Shown in pieces: positions 16,673-26,458 of a stretch of DNA of 64,000 nt. Source of the DNA: Flavobacterium psychrophilum (GTDB lineage Bacteria > Bacteroidota > Bacteroidia > Flavobacteriales > Flavobacteriaceae). Position 1 is the first letter of the stretch. Every line of letters starts with the position of its first letter. The DNA is taken from assembly GCA_945872245.1 (NCBI GenBank), contig CAMBZB010000005.1, positions 1 to 64,000 on the forward strand, written 5' to 3'. The position numbers and the translations under genes are program-made. The notes beneath the pieces are model-generated. The model ran no database searches. It was not told the origin of the DNA and was given only the letters and a program-made list of their open reading frames with translations.

Positions 16673-19279
16673 TTAGTGTACCAATTCGTTTTGATTCCTG
16701 AAAACCAACTTTCCATTAAAAGAATCCAACAAAATAATGCTGTCTGCAGTGACTTTCCCCGCGAGGATTTCTCTTGACAATTGGTTCAAAACATCTCTTT
16801 GAATTACTCGTTTTACAGGTCGGGCACCAAATTGCGGATCGTATCCTTTCTCGGATAAATAAGCAACCGCCTCTGGTGTGGCGTCCATCGTAATACCTTG
16901 TTGTGCCAGCATTTTGGTTACTGATTTCAGTTGTAAGCCCACGATTTGAGCGATATTGGCGTTGGTCAACGGCGTAAACATCACGATTTCGTCAATACGA
17001 TTGATGAATTCGGGACGGACAGTTTGTTTCAATAATCCCAAAACTTCTGTTTTTGCAGCTTCGGTAGTCGCTTCGATACTTCCTTTGAGATTTTCGAATT
17101 TATCCTGAATTATCTGGCTTCCCATATTCGAAGTCATAATGATAATCGTATTTTTGAAATCGGCCAATCGTCCTTTGTTGTCGGTCAATCGTCCTTCGTC
17201 TAAGACCTGTAACAAGATATTAAATGTATCAGGATGTGCTTTTTCGATTTCATCCAATAGAATTACTGAATACGGTTTTCTTCTAACGGCTTCGGTCAGT
17301 TGTCCGCCTTCGTCATAACCGACATATCCCGGAGGCGCACCCACCAAACGGCTTACGCTGTGGCGTTCTTGGTATTCGCTCATATCAATCCGGGTCATGG
17401 CATTTTCATCGTCGAAAAGATATTCGGCCAAGGCTTTGGCCAATTCGGTTTTTCCAACACCGGTTGTTCCAAGAAATAGGAAGGTTCCCACCGGTTTTTT
17501 CATGTCCTGCAAGCCCGCACGACTTCTACGCACGGCATCGCTCACGGCTTCAATGGCTTCTTCCTGACCAACTACTCTTTTGTGTAATTCGTCTTCCAAT
17601 TTCAAGAGTTTTTCTCTTTCGCCCTGCAGCATTTTCATTACCGGAATTCCGGTCCATTTGGCCACGACTTCGGCAATATCTTCGCGGGTTACTTCTTCTT
17701 TTATCAAGGAGGTTCCCCCGGATTGATCTTCTGCCAATTGTTTTTGGAAAGCATCCAATCTTTCTTGGGCTTCCTTGATTTTTCCGTAACGAATTTCGGC
17801 TACTTTACCATAATCACCTTCTCTTTCGGCACGTTCGGCTTCGTATTTAAAGTCTTCAATTTCTGTTTTTACGGCTTGGATATTATCGACCACATCTTTT
17901 TCTGATTTCCATTTGGTAAATACTTCCTTTCGGTCGTCTTTCAGATTGGCCAAATCCATTCCTAAATTCTTAAGTTTACTTTCGTCTTTTTCGCGTTTAA
18001 TAGCTTCAATTTCGATTTCCAATTGCATGATTTTTCGATCCAAAACGTCCAATTCTTCCGGTTTCGAATTGATTTCCATACGAATTTTGGATGCAGCTTC
18101 GTCCATTAAATCGATGGCTTTATCCGGCAAAAATCGATTCGTGATATACCGTTGCGATAATTCGACAGCCGCAATAATGGCCTCGTCTTTGATTTGCACT
18201 TTATGATGCGTTTCGTAGTTGCCCTTGATGCCACGAAGGATAGAAATGGCACTTTCGGTATCGGGTTCCTCAATCATTATTTTTTGGAATCGACGTTCGA
18301 GTGCTTTGTCTTTTTCGAAATATTTTTGATATTCGTCCAATGTGGTTGCACCAATGGCTCGCAATTCGCCACGAGCCAACGCCGGTTTCAGGATATTAGC
18401 TGCATCCATGGCACCTTCGCCACCTCCTGCACCAACAAGCGTGTGGATTTCGTCAATGAAAAGTACAATATCACCTTCGGCAGCCGTAACTTCTTTCACG
18501 ACCGATTTTAGGCGTTCCTCGAATTCGCCTTTGTATTTGGCACCAGCAATCAGGGCTCCCATATCCAATGAAAAAACGATTTTGTCTTTCAGGTTTTCAG
18601 GAACGTCTCCATCGACAATTCGATGTGCTAAACCTTCGGCAATTGCGGTTTTACCTACTCCTGGTTCGCCCACTAACATCGGGTTATTTTTGGTTCGACG
18701 TGTCAAAATTTGCAAAACCCGACGGATTTCTTCATCACGACCAATAACGGGATCGAGTTTGCCGGTTTTCGCTAATTCGTTGAGGTTTTTGGCGTATTTG
18801 TTCAAGGAATTGTAGGTTTCCTCCGCAGAGGCGGAGGTTACTCGTTCGCCTTTTCGGAGTTCGTCAATGGCGGCCTTCAATCCTTTTTCAGTTACACCTT
18901 GGTCTTTCAGAATTTGTCCAACCTTGCTTTTGGAACCAAAAATTGCCAATAATAAATGCTCGATGGAAACGAATTCGTCATTCATTTTTTTTGCAATGAT
19001 TTCGGCTTCTGTTAATGTTGTGTTTGCCATTCTGGAAAGCATAATTTCGCCACCAGAAACTTTTGGAAAGCTTTGGATGGTGCTGTCTAATATTTGTTGG
19101 AACAACGGAACATTTACATTTAGTTTTTTTAAAATGAAAGGAGCCACATTCTCATCGACTTCAAAAATAGCCTTGAAAATGTGTTCGTTTTCTATTTGTT
19201 GTTGTCCAAAACTCTGCGCCAACTGCTGAGAAAGTTGTATAGCTTCCTGTGATTTGATGGTGAATTTATTGATGTTCAT
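16673..19279 (-). CDS. clpB: ATP-dependent disaggregase ClpB
   Basis: Hexameric AAA+ chaperone that pulls polypeptides out of aggregates together with DnaK. It has the double Clp N-terminal domain (residues 1-145), NBD1 with Walker A G-E-P-G-V-G-K-T-A, a coiled-coil middle domain (about 410-530), and NBD2 with Walker A G-T-T-G-V-G-K-T-E and Walker B V-I-L-L-D-E-I-E-K-A. There is no ClpP-binding loop of ClpA/ClpX type. Length 868 aa is standard. It is a single-gene unit with about 170 nt upstream, where I do not recognise a CIRCE element. Confidence 0.97.
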   Translation of the reverse strand: MNINKFTIKSQEAIQLSQQLAQSFGQQQIENEHIFKAIFEVDENVAPFILKKLNVNVPLFQQILDSTIQSFPKVSGGEIMLSRMANTTLTEAEIIAKKMNDEFVSIEHLLLAIFGSKSKVGQILKDQGVTEKGLKAAIDELRKGERVTSASAEETYNSLNKYAKNLNELAKTGKLDPVIGRDEEIRRVLQILTRRTKNNPMLVGEPGVGKTAIAEGLAHRIVDGDVPENLKDKIVFSLDMGALIAGAKYKGEFEERLKSVVKEVTAAEGDIVLFIDEIHTLVGAGGGEGAMDAANILKPALARGELRAIGATTLDEYQKYFEKDKALERRFQKIMIEEPDTESAISILRGIKGNYETHHKVQIKDEAIIAAVELSQRYITNRFLPDKAIDLMDEAASKIRMEINSKPEELDVLDRKIMQLEIEIEAIKREKDESKLKNLGMDLANLKDDRKEVFTKWKSEKDVVDNIQAVKTEIEDFKYEAERAEREGDYGKVAEIRYGKIKEAQERLDAFQKQLAEDQSGGTSLIKEEVTREDIAEVVAKWTGIPVMKMLQGEREKLLKLEDELHKRVVGQEEAIEAVSDAVRRSRAGLQDMKKPVGTFLFLGTTGVGKTELAKALAEYLFDDENAMTRIDMSEYQERHSVSRLVGAPPGYVGYDEGGQLTEAVRRKPYSVILLDEIEKAHPDTFNILLQVLDEGRLTDNKGRLADFKNTIIIMTSNMGSQIIQDKFENLKGSIEATTEAAKTEVLGLLKQTVRPEFINRIDEIVMFTPLTNANIAQIVGLQLKSVTKMLAQQGITMDATPEAVAYLSEKGYDPQFGARPVKRVIQRDVLNQLSREILAGKVTADSIILLDSFNGKLVFRNQNELVH

Positions 19280-19449
19280 TTTACTTTTACTTTAAAGTTA
19301 AATATGCTAATTATGGATACTTGTATTGAGTTTAAAGTTGTTGTACCTTCGAAAAAAAATCGTCAAATGCTGTTCCAATACTAAAGTTACGAAAAAATGA
19401 CTGATAATTAGTCTTTTACGAACGACAAAATGACATAAAATAAGACAAA

Positions 19450-19839
19450 ATGAGTGTGTTTAATTCCATTTTTGGAAAATCAGAAAACCAGAGTTCTTCG
19501 ACAAGTAAAATCAATTGGATTCCGCTAAAAGATTTAGGTCAGTTGAATGAAATTCTTTCGATTTCTAATGAAAAACCAGTAGTTCTTTTCAAACATAGTA
19601 CTCGTTGCAGCATAAGTCGTATGGTATTAAAACAATTTGAGAATGAGTTTGATTTAAAAGATAAAGTAGATGCTTATTTTCTAGATTTATTGGAATATCG
19701 TGACATTTCAAATGAAATTGCCAGTCGTTTCAATGTTTATCATCAATCACCACAATTGCTATTAATCAAGGAAGGAAAATCGGTTTATGATGTTTCCCAT
19801 AGCGATATTGATGCTGGGGAGTTGAAGGGGAAATTGTAA
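19450..19839 (+). CDS. ytxJ: Bacillithiol system redox-active protein YtxJ
   Basis: Thioredoxin-fold monothiol protein of the YtxJ family, linked to bacillithiol redox chemistry. Visible is the V-L-F-K-H-S-T-R-C-S-I-S-R-M segment, in which a single Cys stands where thioredoxins have CxxC, and the later Y-H-Q-S-P-Q-L-L-L-I cis-Pro region. At 129 aa it is a single domain. It is divergent from clpB and its upstream region is rich in GACAAAATGA-like words. The bacillithiol synthesis genes are not in the window. Confidence 0.85.
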   Translation: MSVFNSIFGKSENQSSSTSKINWIPLKDLGQLNEILSISNEKPVVLFKHSTRCSISRMVLKQFENEFDLKDKVDAYFLDLLEYRDISNEIASRFNVYHQSPQLLLIKEGKSVYDVSHSDIDAGELKGKL

Positions 19840-19931
19840 TATTCCTGATTAAAAATGATTACCACAAATTCACAAATTAGATTTGAATCATTAATTTGTG
19901 AATTTTCGGTTTATTTTTGTTTTTAAAAACG

Positions 19932-21212
19932 TTAAAATGCTAATTCCATTTTCTCTTTTATTTCCTTCAAACACAAATTATTAATACTCCCTTCGTGGGT
20001 GTGTTTGGTTTCTTTAGGCGATTTATAAGTGCCGTTTTCCAGTTGTTCTGCAACCGCTTTGTAAGCATCCCTAAACGGCATTCCGGCTACCACCATTTCG
20101 TTTAGAGTATCCACGGTAAAGAGATAGTCGTATTTTTTATCGACAAGAATATTTTCCTTCACCTTGATGTCCTTGATAGAGAAAATCGCAATATCCAAAC
20201 AGGCTTTCAGGTTTTGAATGGCTGGAAACAAACCTTCTTTCAACAATTGTAAATCCCTATGATACCCGCTTGGCAAGTTGTTGGTGATTAACGTGATTTC
20301 ATAAGGCAAGGCTTGAATTTTGTTGCATTTTCCACGAATCAACTCAAAAACATCGGGGTTTTTTTTGTGTGGCATAATGCTGGAACCCGTTGTTAAATGA
20401 GCGGGCAAAGTTATAAAATCAAAATTCTGGCTCATATACAAACACACATCCATCGAAAACTTTGCCAAAGTTGCTGCGACACTACTCATGGCAAAAGCCA
20501 CGGTTTTTTCTGATTTTCCACGACTCATTTGCGCCGCAACCGAATTGAATTTTAAGGTTTCAAAACCTAATTCTTGTGTGGTAAATGTTCGGTTGATAGG
20601 GAAGGAGCTTCCGTAACCTGCAGCGGAACCCAATGGATTTTGGTCCACGACTTTCAAAGCAGCATTTAACATGGTAATATCGTCAATCAAGGTTTCGGCA
20701 TAAGCGGAAAACCACATTCCGAATGACGACGGCATCGCAATTTGTAAATGCGTATAACCTGGCAACAATACGTTTTGGTGTTTTTCGGCCGATTCCATCA
20801 ACAAATCAAACAAGGTTTTTACTTGTAATTTGAATTCGGTAACTACATCTTTTAGATACAAATTAACGTCGACTAAAACTTGGTCGTTACGAGAACGAGC
20901 CGTGTGGATTTTCTTTCCGGCATCGCCTAATTTTAACGTCAATAAATACTCAATTTTGGAATGTACATCTTCAAAACTGTCTTCGATTTCGAATTCGCCT
21001 TTTTCAGCATCGATAATGATGTCTTCTAAAGCCAAAACCAAAGAATCCGTTTCTTCTTCTGTCAAAAGACCAATTTCTCCCAACATTTTGGCGTGAGCAA
21101 TAGAACCCAAAGCATCGTATTTGGCTAAAACCAAATCCAATTCTCGGTCGTTTCCAACGGTGAAATGTTCTATTTGTTTATCGGTTGGTATTCCTTTTTC
21201 CCAAAGTTTCAT
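19932..21212 (-). CDS. argH: Argininosuccinate lyase
   Basis: Splits argininosuccinate to arginine and fumarate, the last step of arginine synthesis. The fumarase/aspartase signature G-S-S-I-M-P-H-K-K-N-P-D is present with its catalytic Ser loop. Earlier motifs are T-A-R-S-R-N-D-Q and G-Y-T-H-L-Q. I chose the ATG at 21212 (M-K-L-W-E-K-G), 426 aa; the frame is open for another 18 codons with no family similarity. It is the last gene of the arginine cluster, after the VOC gene. Confidence 0.96.
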   Translation of the reverse strand: MKLWEKGIPTDKQIEHFTVGNDRELDLVLAKYDALGSIAHAKMLGEIGLLTEEETDSLVLALEDIIIDAEKGEFEIEDSFEDVHSKIEYLLTLKLGDAGKKIHTARSRNDQVLVDVNLYLKDVVTEFKLQVKTLFDLLMESAEKHQNVLLPGYTHLQIAMPSSFGMWFSAYAETLIDDITMLNAALKVVDQNPLGSAAGYGSSFPINRTFTTQELGFETLKFNSVAAQMSRGKSEKTVAFAMSSVAATLAKFSMDVCLYMSQNFDFITLPAHLTTGSSIMPHKKNPDVFELIRGKCNKIQALPYEITLITNNLPSGYHRDLQLLKEGLFPAIQNLKACLDIAIFSIKDIKVKENILVDKKYDYLFTVDTLNEMVVAGMPFRDAYKAVAEQLENGTYKSPKETKHTHEGSINNLCLKEIKEKMELAF

Positions 21213-21275
21213 AATTTTATTTTTTGTTTCGCAAAGATGATCAGAGATTTTCTCAAAGATTCGCAAAGTTTTTTA

Positions 21276-21650
21276 TTATATTTTCCAAGGTGGATTAATT
21301 CGATTACTGCCAGCATAATATAAAATCAGTTGATTTTCATCTAAATCTTTTAATCTGCTTTCTCTCCATAACCACGGTTTGTCGTCGGGTAATTCTTCAA
21401 ATTCAAATCCCTGACTTATTAATTGATTTACTTTTTGATCCAAATCTTCTATTTCAAAATATATCCATATACCCGAATTTTTGGGTTTTGTTTCCACTTT
21501 ATGAAGTGATAAAGTAGTTCCACCATCCGTACATTCAAATCTAGCATAATTTGGCAACGACTCTACAATCAACTTTAATCCTAATTTTTTATAAAATCGA
21601 ATAGATGTCTCTACATTATAAACGGGAATTGTTATTTGATTTAAATTCAT
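21276..21650 (-). CDS. VOC (glyoxalase/bleomycin-resistance) family protein
   Basis: A 124-residue vicinal-oxygen-chelate protein with two beta-alpha-beta-beta-beta halves. The first half begins Q-I-T-I-P-V-Y-N-V-E-T-S-I-R-F-Y-K-K-L-G-L, and the second has I-Y-F-E-I-E-D-L-D and ends R-L-K-D-L-D-E-N-Q-L-I-L-Y. A glyoxalase-type metal site is hard to confirm, so the function is unknown. It lies inside the arginine cluster, 14 nt after argE and before argH, so it is probably co-transcribed. Whether it serves arginine synthesis or is a passenger cannot be told. Confidence 0.82.
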   Translation of the reverse strand: MNLNQITIPVYNVETSIRFYKKLGLKLIVESLPNYARFECTDGGTTLSLHKVETKPKNSGIWIYFEIEDLDQKVNQLISQGFEFEELPDDKPWLWRESRLKDLDENQLILYYAGSNRINPPWKI

Positions 21651-21664
21651 TTTATTGAAATAGC

Positions 21665-22735
21665 TTAATTTTTAAAGAAGTCGGTCAATATTTTGATATA
21701 TAAATCGATTCCTTCTTCGATTTCGTTAATATATATAAATTCGTCTGCCGAGTGGGAACGTAGGCTCTCACCAGGACCTAATTTTAGGGATTGGCAACTA
21801 ATTACCGACTGATCCGAAAGAGTAGGTGAGCCGTATGTAGTCCTTCCCAAAGCGATACCTGCTTGCACTAATCCGTGAGAAACTGGAATGGATGAGGCAT
21901 TTAAATGCATCGAACGTGGTGTTACTTCGGCAGCCACGTTTGCTTTTACAGTTGCTAAAATTTCGGTATTATTGTAACAATCATTCACCCGAATATCGAC
22001 AACCAAATGACATTCTGCAGGGACTACATTGTGTTGTTTTCCTGCGGTCACTTGAGTTACGGTCATTTTTACGGGACCTAATACTTCTGATATCTTCTCA
22101 AATTGATAGGTTTTAAACCAATCTATCACCGGCATTGCTTTGTATACAGGATTATCCGGATTGTTGTGCGCGGCGTGACTGGCAGTGCCTTTTACAATGA
22201 TATCAAGTACCAATAATCCTTTTTCGGCCACGGCGAGTTGCATTAATGTAGGTTCACCAATGATGGCACAATCCAATTCAGGCAAATGTTTCAATACACT
22301 ATTTAATCCCAATTTTCCGCTACTTTCTTCTTCTGCCGAAGCAACCATTACAATATTGTATGGAAGATTTTCATAGGCGTAAAAATGAGTAAATGTTGCG
22401 ATTAGAGAAACCAAACATCCTCCGGCATCATTGCTTCCGAGTCCAAATAGTTTTCCGTCTTCCACGATCGCTTCAAACGGATTTTTTGTATAACCTTGAT
22501 TTGGTTTTACAGTATCGTGATGCGAATTGAGTAATAGTGTGGGTTTTGATTTATCAAAATATTTATTGAAAGCCCAAATATTATTGTTTTCTCTTTCGAA
22601 AGGAATGCTGTTTTGAGTAAACCAATTTTCGATTAAAAGTGCCGTTTGATCTTCTTCGCTCGAAAAGGAAGGGGTTTCAATCATTGCTTTTAATAGCGCA
22701 ATAGCTTCTTGAGTAAGGGTTGCTATGTTTTTCAT
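21665..22735 (-). CDS. argE: N-acylornithine deacylase (M20 family)
   Basis: Zinc hydrolase that in this position should remove the acyl group from N-acylcitrulline or N-acylornithine. M20 metal-site motifs are S-H-H-D-T-V, G-S-N-D-A-G-G and S-A-E-E-E-S-S-G (catalytic Glu then metal Glu). A dimerisation domain lies around residues 175-280. Because the carbamoyltransferase here is of the acylornithine type, the in vivo substrate is more likely acylcitrulline (inference). It overlaps argB by 4 nt (ATGA-type junction). Confidence 0.9.
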   Translation of the reverse strand: MKNIATLTQEAIALLKAMIETPSFSSEEDQTALLIENWFTQNSIPFERENNNIWAFNKYFDKSKPTLLLNSHHDTVKPNQGYTKNPFEAIVEDGKLFGLGSNDAGGCLVSLIATFTHFYAYENLPYNIVMVASAEEESSGKLGLNSVLKHLPELDCAIIGEPTLMQLAVAEKGLLVLDIIVKGTASHAAHNNPDNPVYKAMPVIDWFKTYQFEKISEVLGPVKMTVTQVTAGKQHNVVPAECHLVVDIRVNDCYNNTEILATVKANVAAEVTPRSMHLNASSIPVSHGLVQAGIALGRTTYGSPTLSDQSVISCQSLKLGPGESLRSHSADEFIYINEIEEGIDLYIKILTDFFKN

Positions 22736-23517
22736 AAAGTAATAGTGGTATGTATTACTGTTTTGTCTTTCAACATTCGATGGTGACCAATTTTTATTTC
22801 TTGAACACCTTTCGCCAAACTATTAAAACAATTGTCCAATTTTGGAATCATTCCGGAGTGAATCGCTTTTTCGGCTTTTAATTTGGAATATAATTCTGGA
22901 TTAATATTCTCTATTACTGACGCATCATCATCGGCATCGAATAAAACCCCTGGTTTTTCGAAGCAATAATTCATGGTTACTTCATAAAATTCCGATGAGG
23001 CAATCGCCAATTCACTGGCGATAGTGTCGGCGTTGGTATTTAGCAATTGTCCTTTTTTATCGTGTGTTATGGCGCAAAAAACAGGGACAATTCCATTTGA
23101 AATTAAAGTTTCCAATAACCTTGTATTTACTTTTTGAACGTCGCCTACAAAACCGTAATCAATCGTTGGGTGGTTTCGTTTGGTCGATTGGATCAAATTC
23201 CCGTCAGCACCCGAAAAACCAATTGCATTGGTATCAATTGCCTGCAATTGAGCCACAATATTTTTGTTAATTTCACCCGCATAAATCATCACGACTATAT
23301 CAAGCATCGGTTGGTCCGTTATTCTTCGTCCGTCAATCATTTGCGGGGTTAGTCCAATGCTTTGAGCCATTTTTGTTGCTGATTTTCCGCCACCGTGAAC
23401 CAGAATCTTGCTTCCTTCGATGTTCGAAAAATCAGAAAGAAACTGTGATAATTCCGTTGGATTATCAATGATGTTTCCACCAATTTTTATAATTGATAAT
23501 GGTTTTTTATTTGACAT
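22732..23517 (-). CDS. argB: N-acetyl(succinyl)glutamate kinase
   Basis: Phosphorylates N-acylglutamate on its gamma-carboxylate. The amino-acid-kinase fold starts with K-I-G-G-N-I-I-D and the glycine-rich loop H-G-G-G-K-S-A-T. The substrate region has D-G-R-R-I-T-D. In Bacteroides fragilis the pathway uses succinylated intermediates, so acetyl versus succinyl is open here. It overlaps the carbamoyltransferase gene by 11 nt and argE by 4 nt. Confidence 0.93.
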   Translation of the reverse strand: MSNKKPLSIIKIGGNIIDNPTELSQFLSDFSNIEGSKILVHGGGKSATKMAQSIGLTPQMIDGRRITDQPMLDIVVMIYAGEINKNIVAQLQAIDTNAIGFSGADGNLIQSTKRNHPTIDYGFVGDVQKVNTRLLETLISNGIVPVFCAITHDKKGQLLNTNADTIASELAIASSEFYEVTMNYCFEKPGVLFDADDDASVIENINPELYSKLKAEKAIHSGMIPKLDNCFNSLAKGVQEIKIGHHRMLKDKTVIHTTITL

Positions 23518-24454
23518 TTTCCAATATTTTTTGCAACACTAATTGAGCCGCATACGTTCTATTGTTTGCTTGTTCAATAACAATCGAATTATCGCTGTCA
23601 ATCACTTCGTCAGTAACGATTACATTTCTTCTAACTGGCAAACAATGCATGAATTTGGCATTGTTGGTCAGTTTCATTTTATCGGCAGAAACCTTCCAAT
23701 TTGGGTCGGAATTTGTAATTTTTCCGTATTCCTTGTAATTGCTCCAGTTTTTGGCATAAATAAAATCGGCATTTTCGAAAGCCTTGTTTTGATCGTATTC
23801 GATTCTTGAATCTTTAGTAATTTCAGGATTCAGCTCGTAACCCACTGGATGCGTAATCACAAAGTCCATATCTTGTTTTTGCATCATTTCCACAAATGAA
23901 TTAGGAACTGCTTGTGGCAAAGCTTTTGGATGCGGAGCCCAAGTTAACACAACTTTTGGTCTGTGTTTTGTTTTGTGTTCTGCCATCGTAATAGCATCTG
24001 CAAGAGATTGTAACGGATGTCCAGTAGCACTTTCCATATTGACGATTGGCACTGTAGCATATTTCAAAAACCCAGATAGCACAATTTCCGCATTGTCTTT
24101 TTCTTTGTCAACTAATCCCGCAAAAGCCCTGATGGCAATTATATCACAATATTGAGAAACCACTGCTGCTGCTTCTTTGATGTGTTCTGAAGCCCCTTGA
24201 TCCATAATTGCTCCGTCTTCGAATTCTAGCGTCCAACCTTCGTTGGTAAAATTCATGACCATCACGTTCATTCCCAAATTCAAGGCAGCTTTTTGAGTAC
24301 TCAAACGGGTTCTCAAACTCGAATTGAAAAACAACATTCCCAAGGTTTTGTTTTTTCCGATTTTTTTGTTTTTGAGTGGATTTTTTTTGATCCTTAACGC
24401 TTGTCTCACCCATTTTTCAAGTGAATCTATGTTTTGTATAGAGATGTAGTTCAT
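23507..24454 (-). CDS. argF': N-acetyl/N-succinylornithine carbamoyltransferase
   Basis: Transfers carbamoyl phosphate to an acylated ornithine. Carbamoyl-phosphate motifs are S-L-R-T-R-L near residue 46, H-P-L-Q near 148 and H-C-L-P-V-R-R-N near 270. The D-x-x-x-S-M-G loop that binds free ornithine in true ArgF is absent; the C-terminal part is of the AOTCase/SOTCase type known from Xanthomonas and Bacteroides. The residue that decides acetyl versus succinyl cannot be aligned safely by eye. Its 315 aa fit the family. It starts 2 nt after proB ends. Confidence 0.9.
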   Translation of the reverse strand: MNYISIQNIDSLEKWVRQALRIKKNPLKNKKIGKNKTLGMLFFNSSLRTRLSTQKAALNLGMNVMVMNFTNEGWTLEFEDGAIMDQGASEHIKEAAAVVSQYCDIIAIRAFAGLVDKEKDNAEIVLSGFLKYATVPIVNMESATGHPLQSLADAITMAEHKTKHRPKVVLTWAPHPKALPQAVPNSFVEMMQKQDMDFVITHPVGYELNPEITKDSRIEYDQNKAFENADFIYAKNWSNYKEYGKITNSDPNWKVSADKMKLTNNAKFMHCLPVRRNVIVTDEVIDSDNSIVIEQANNRTYAAQLVLQKILENVK

Positions 24455-24456
24455 TC

Positions 24457-25227
24457 TTATTTGATTTTTGTAAAAGAGATTTCGTTTTTCAACGCTTTCA
24501 AAATAAAATTATCTTCTAAGCCATTAATAATCCAGGTTTCGATATTTGCTGCTTTGGCAATAGCCGCCGAATCAATTTTGGATTGCATTCCGCCCGTCCC
24601 ATGGGAAGATTTCGAATCTCCAATTTCTTTTTGTAAAAGCTCTAAATCAGTCACTAATTCGATGGTTTCAGGAAATTCATTTTTGATGGAAGCTTTGGTG
24701 TAAATTCCGTTGGTATTCGTGGCGATAATCAGAATGTCAACATTCAACAAAACGGCCGTTAAAGCCGCTAATTTGTCATTGTCGCCAAATTGAATTTCAT
24801 CCGTTGCCACGGTATCATTTTCATTAATAATTGGAATATAATTATTTTTGACCAAGACATTTATCGTGTTTACGATGTTGAGTTTGGTTTGTTTTTTTTC
24901 AAAATCCGAATAGGAAAGCAAACATTGTGACGTATGCAGACCCAAATCGCTAAAGTTTTCCTGATAAATCCGCATCAAATGAGGTTGACCAATAGAAGCC
25001 AAAGCTTGTTTTACAAAAACATCTTTATCGTGATTATCAAGTTTCACAAATTGTTTTGCTGCGGCAATGGCTCCAGAACTCACTATTATAAACTCGTAAT
25101 CATCTTGTAAAGCGGCAATTTGTATACCAATATCCTCAATCTTTCCTCTCGAAATATGATCGGTTTCCTTGGTGAGCGTGTTACTCCCCAATTTTAATAA
25201 GATTCTTTTTTTACCTAATTTGTCCAT
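24457..25227 (-). CDS. proB: Glutamate 5-kinase without PUA domain
   Basis: First step of proline synthesis, making glutamyl-5-phosphate. The amino-acid-kinase domain shows K-L-G-S-N-T-L, V-S-S-G-A-I-A-A and N-E-N-D-T-V. The protein ends after this domain at 256 aa, about 110 residues shorter than E. coli ProB, so the PUA domain is missing; such short forms are known. The start overlaps proA by 17 nt, so the two are tightly coupled. They may act as a complex to protect the unstable phosphate. Confidence 0.94.
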   Translation of the reverse strand: MDKLGKKRILLKLGSNTLTKETDHISRGKIEDIGIQIAALQDDYEFIIVSSGAIAAAKQFVKLDNHDKDVFVKQALASIGQPHLMRIYQENFSDLGLHTSQCLLSYSDFEKKQTKLNIVNTINVLVKNNYIPIINENDTVATDEIQFGDNDKLAALTAVLLNVDILIIATNTNGIYTKASIKNEFPETIELVTDLELLQKEIGDSKSSHGTGGMQSKIDSAAIAKAANIETWIINGLEDNFILKALKNEISFTKIK

Positions 25228-26407
25228 CGCCGTAAATATACCATTTATTAGTAACTAAATGTTGCAGTCCTATTGGGCCACGTTGGTGCAATTTGTCCGT
25301 GCTTATTGCCAATTCTCCACCCAAACCAAATTGTCCGCCATCCGTAAATCGGGTGGAAGCGTTTTGATATACTGCTGCACAATCTACTTGTTCCATAAAT
25401 TCTAGGGCAATATCATCATTATTTGTAATTATCGTAGCCGAATGTCCACCACAATATTTATTTATTTTAGCGATGGCCTCTTCATTAGAATCAACAATTC
25501 CGAAAACAATTTTATAATTCAAAAATTCTTCGTACCAAATTTCTTCGTTTGGGATAGTAGGTACCTGAGTCGCATTTGCGAAAGTAGTATCACCTAAAAT
25601 TTCAACATTGTATTTCTGTAATTCAGCAATTATTTGTTTGGCAAAACTTTTCCAATTTTCTAAATTTGAATCAATCAATACTTTATCTAAAGCATTACAA
25701 ACACCTATATTTGTGGTTTTTCCGTTGATTATAATTCGCAATGCTTTTTGTAAATCAGCTTCCTTGTTTACATAAACAAAATTATTTCCACGACCGCTTA
25801 CAATCACGGGGCAAGTAGCGTGTTTTTTGGTGAAAGCAATCAATTGTTCACCACCACGAGGGACTATTAAATCTACTTTTTGTGTTGGTTTCTCCAAAAA
25901 AGCTTGTGTTTCGACGCGATTGAAATTCAAATATTCTACCCAATCCGTTGAAATTTTATTTTCTTCCAAAGCTTGATGCCAAAGAGAAACAATCTTTAAA
26001 TTTGACAATAATGATTCTTTTCCGCCTTTCAACAAAATCTTGTTTCCCGATTTGAAAGCAATTCCACCCGCCTCAACCGTTACGTCAGGTCTGGACTCAT
26101 AAATAATCATTATCGTACCAAAAGCTGCTGTTTTGTTTATGATTTTCATTCCGTTTTCGTGGTCGAAATTGAATCTTTCCACTCCAATGGGATCTTCTTG
26201 GCTCGCCAATTGTTGTATAGACAAAATCATTCCGTCAATTTTGGCATCATCAACAAGCAAGCGTTTTTCCATAGCCAAATCCTCTCCGGAATAATTGATT
26301 AAATCCTGTTGATTTACCGTTTTAATGTTAGTTCTTTCTTGTTCCAAAAGCTCCGCCATTCTATTTAAAACAGCATTTCTGTTTTCTATGGATAACAATG
26401 TTTTCAT
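25211..26407 (-). CDS. proA: Glutamate-5-semialdehyde dehydrogenase
   Basis: Reduces glutamyl-5-phosphate to the semialdehyde with NADPH. Aldehyde-dehydrogenase fold of 398 aa. The active-site Cys lies in N-I-G-V-C-N-A-L-D-K-V, the standard ProA motif, preceded by V-P-R-G-G-E-Q-L-I. The C-terminus has F-T-D-G-G-Q-F-G-L-G-G-E-L-A-I-S-T-D-K. It follows argD in the cluster with a 51-nt gap and overlaps proB. The last proline enzyme, ProC, is not in the window. Confidence 0.95.
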   Translation of the reverse strand: MKTLLSIENRNAVLNRMAELLEQERTNIKTVNQQDLINYSGEDLAMEKRLLVDDAKIDGMILSIQQLASQEDPIGVERFNFDHENGMKIINKTAAFGTIMIIYESRPDVTVEAGGIAFKSGNKILLKGGKESLLSNLKIVSLWHQALEENKISTDWVEYLNFNRVETQAFLEKPTQKVDLIVPRGGEQLIAFTKKHATCPVIVSGRGNNFVYVNKEADLQKALRIIINGKTTNIGVCNALDKVLIDSNLENWKSFAKQIIAELQKYNVEILGDTTFANATQVPTIPNEEIWYEEFLNYKIVFGIVDSNEEAIAKINKYCGGHSATIITNNDDIALEFMEQVDCAAVYQNASTRFTDGGQFGLGGELAISTDKLHQRGPIGLQHLVTNKWYIYGDGQIR

Positions 26408-26458
26408 ATTATATTGTTTTGGTAATCTTTATAAAATTTAAAAAATTTGACAAAGAAA

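Noticed and set aside
16673..19279. Several long open frames on the + strand opposite clpB
   Set aside because: They are shadows of a highly conserved coding sequence and show no family motifs.
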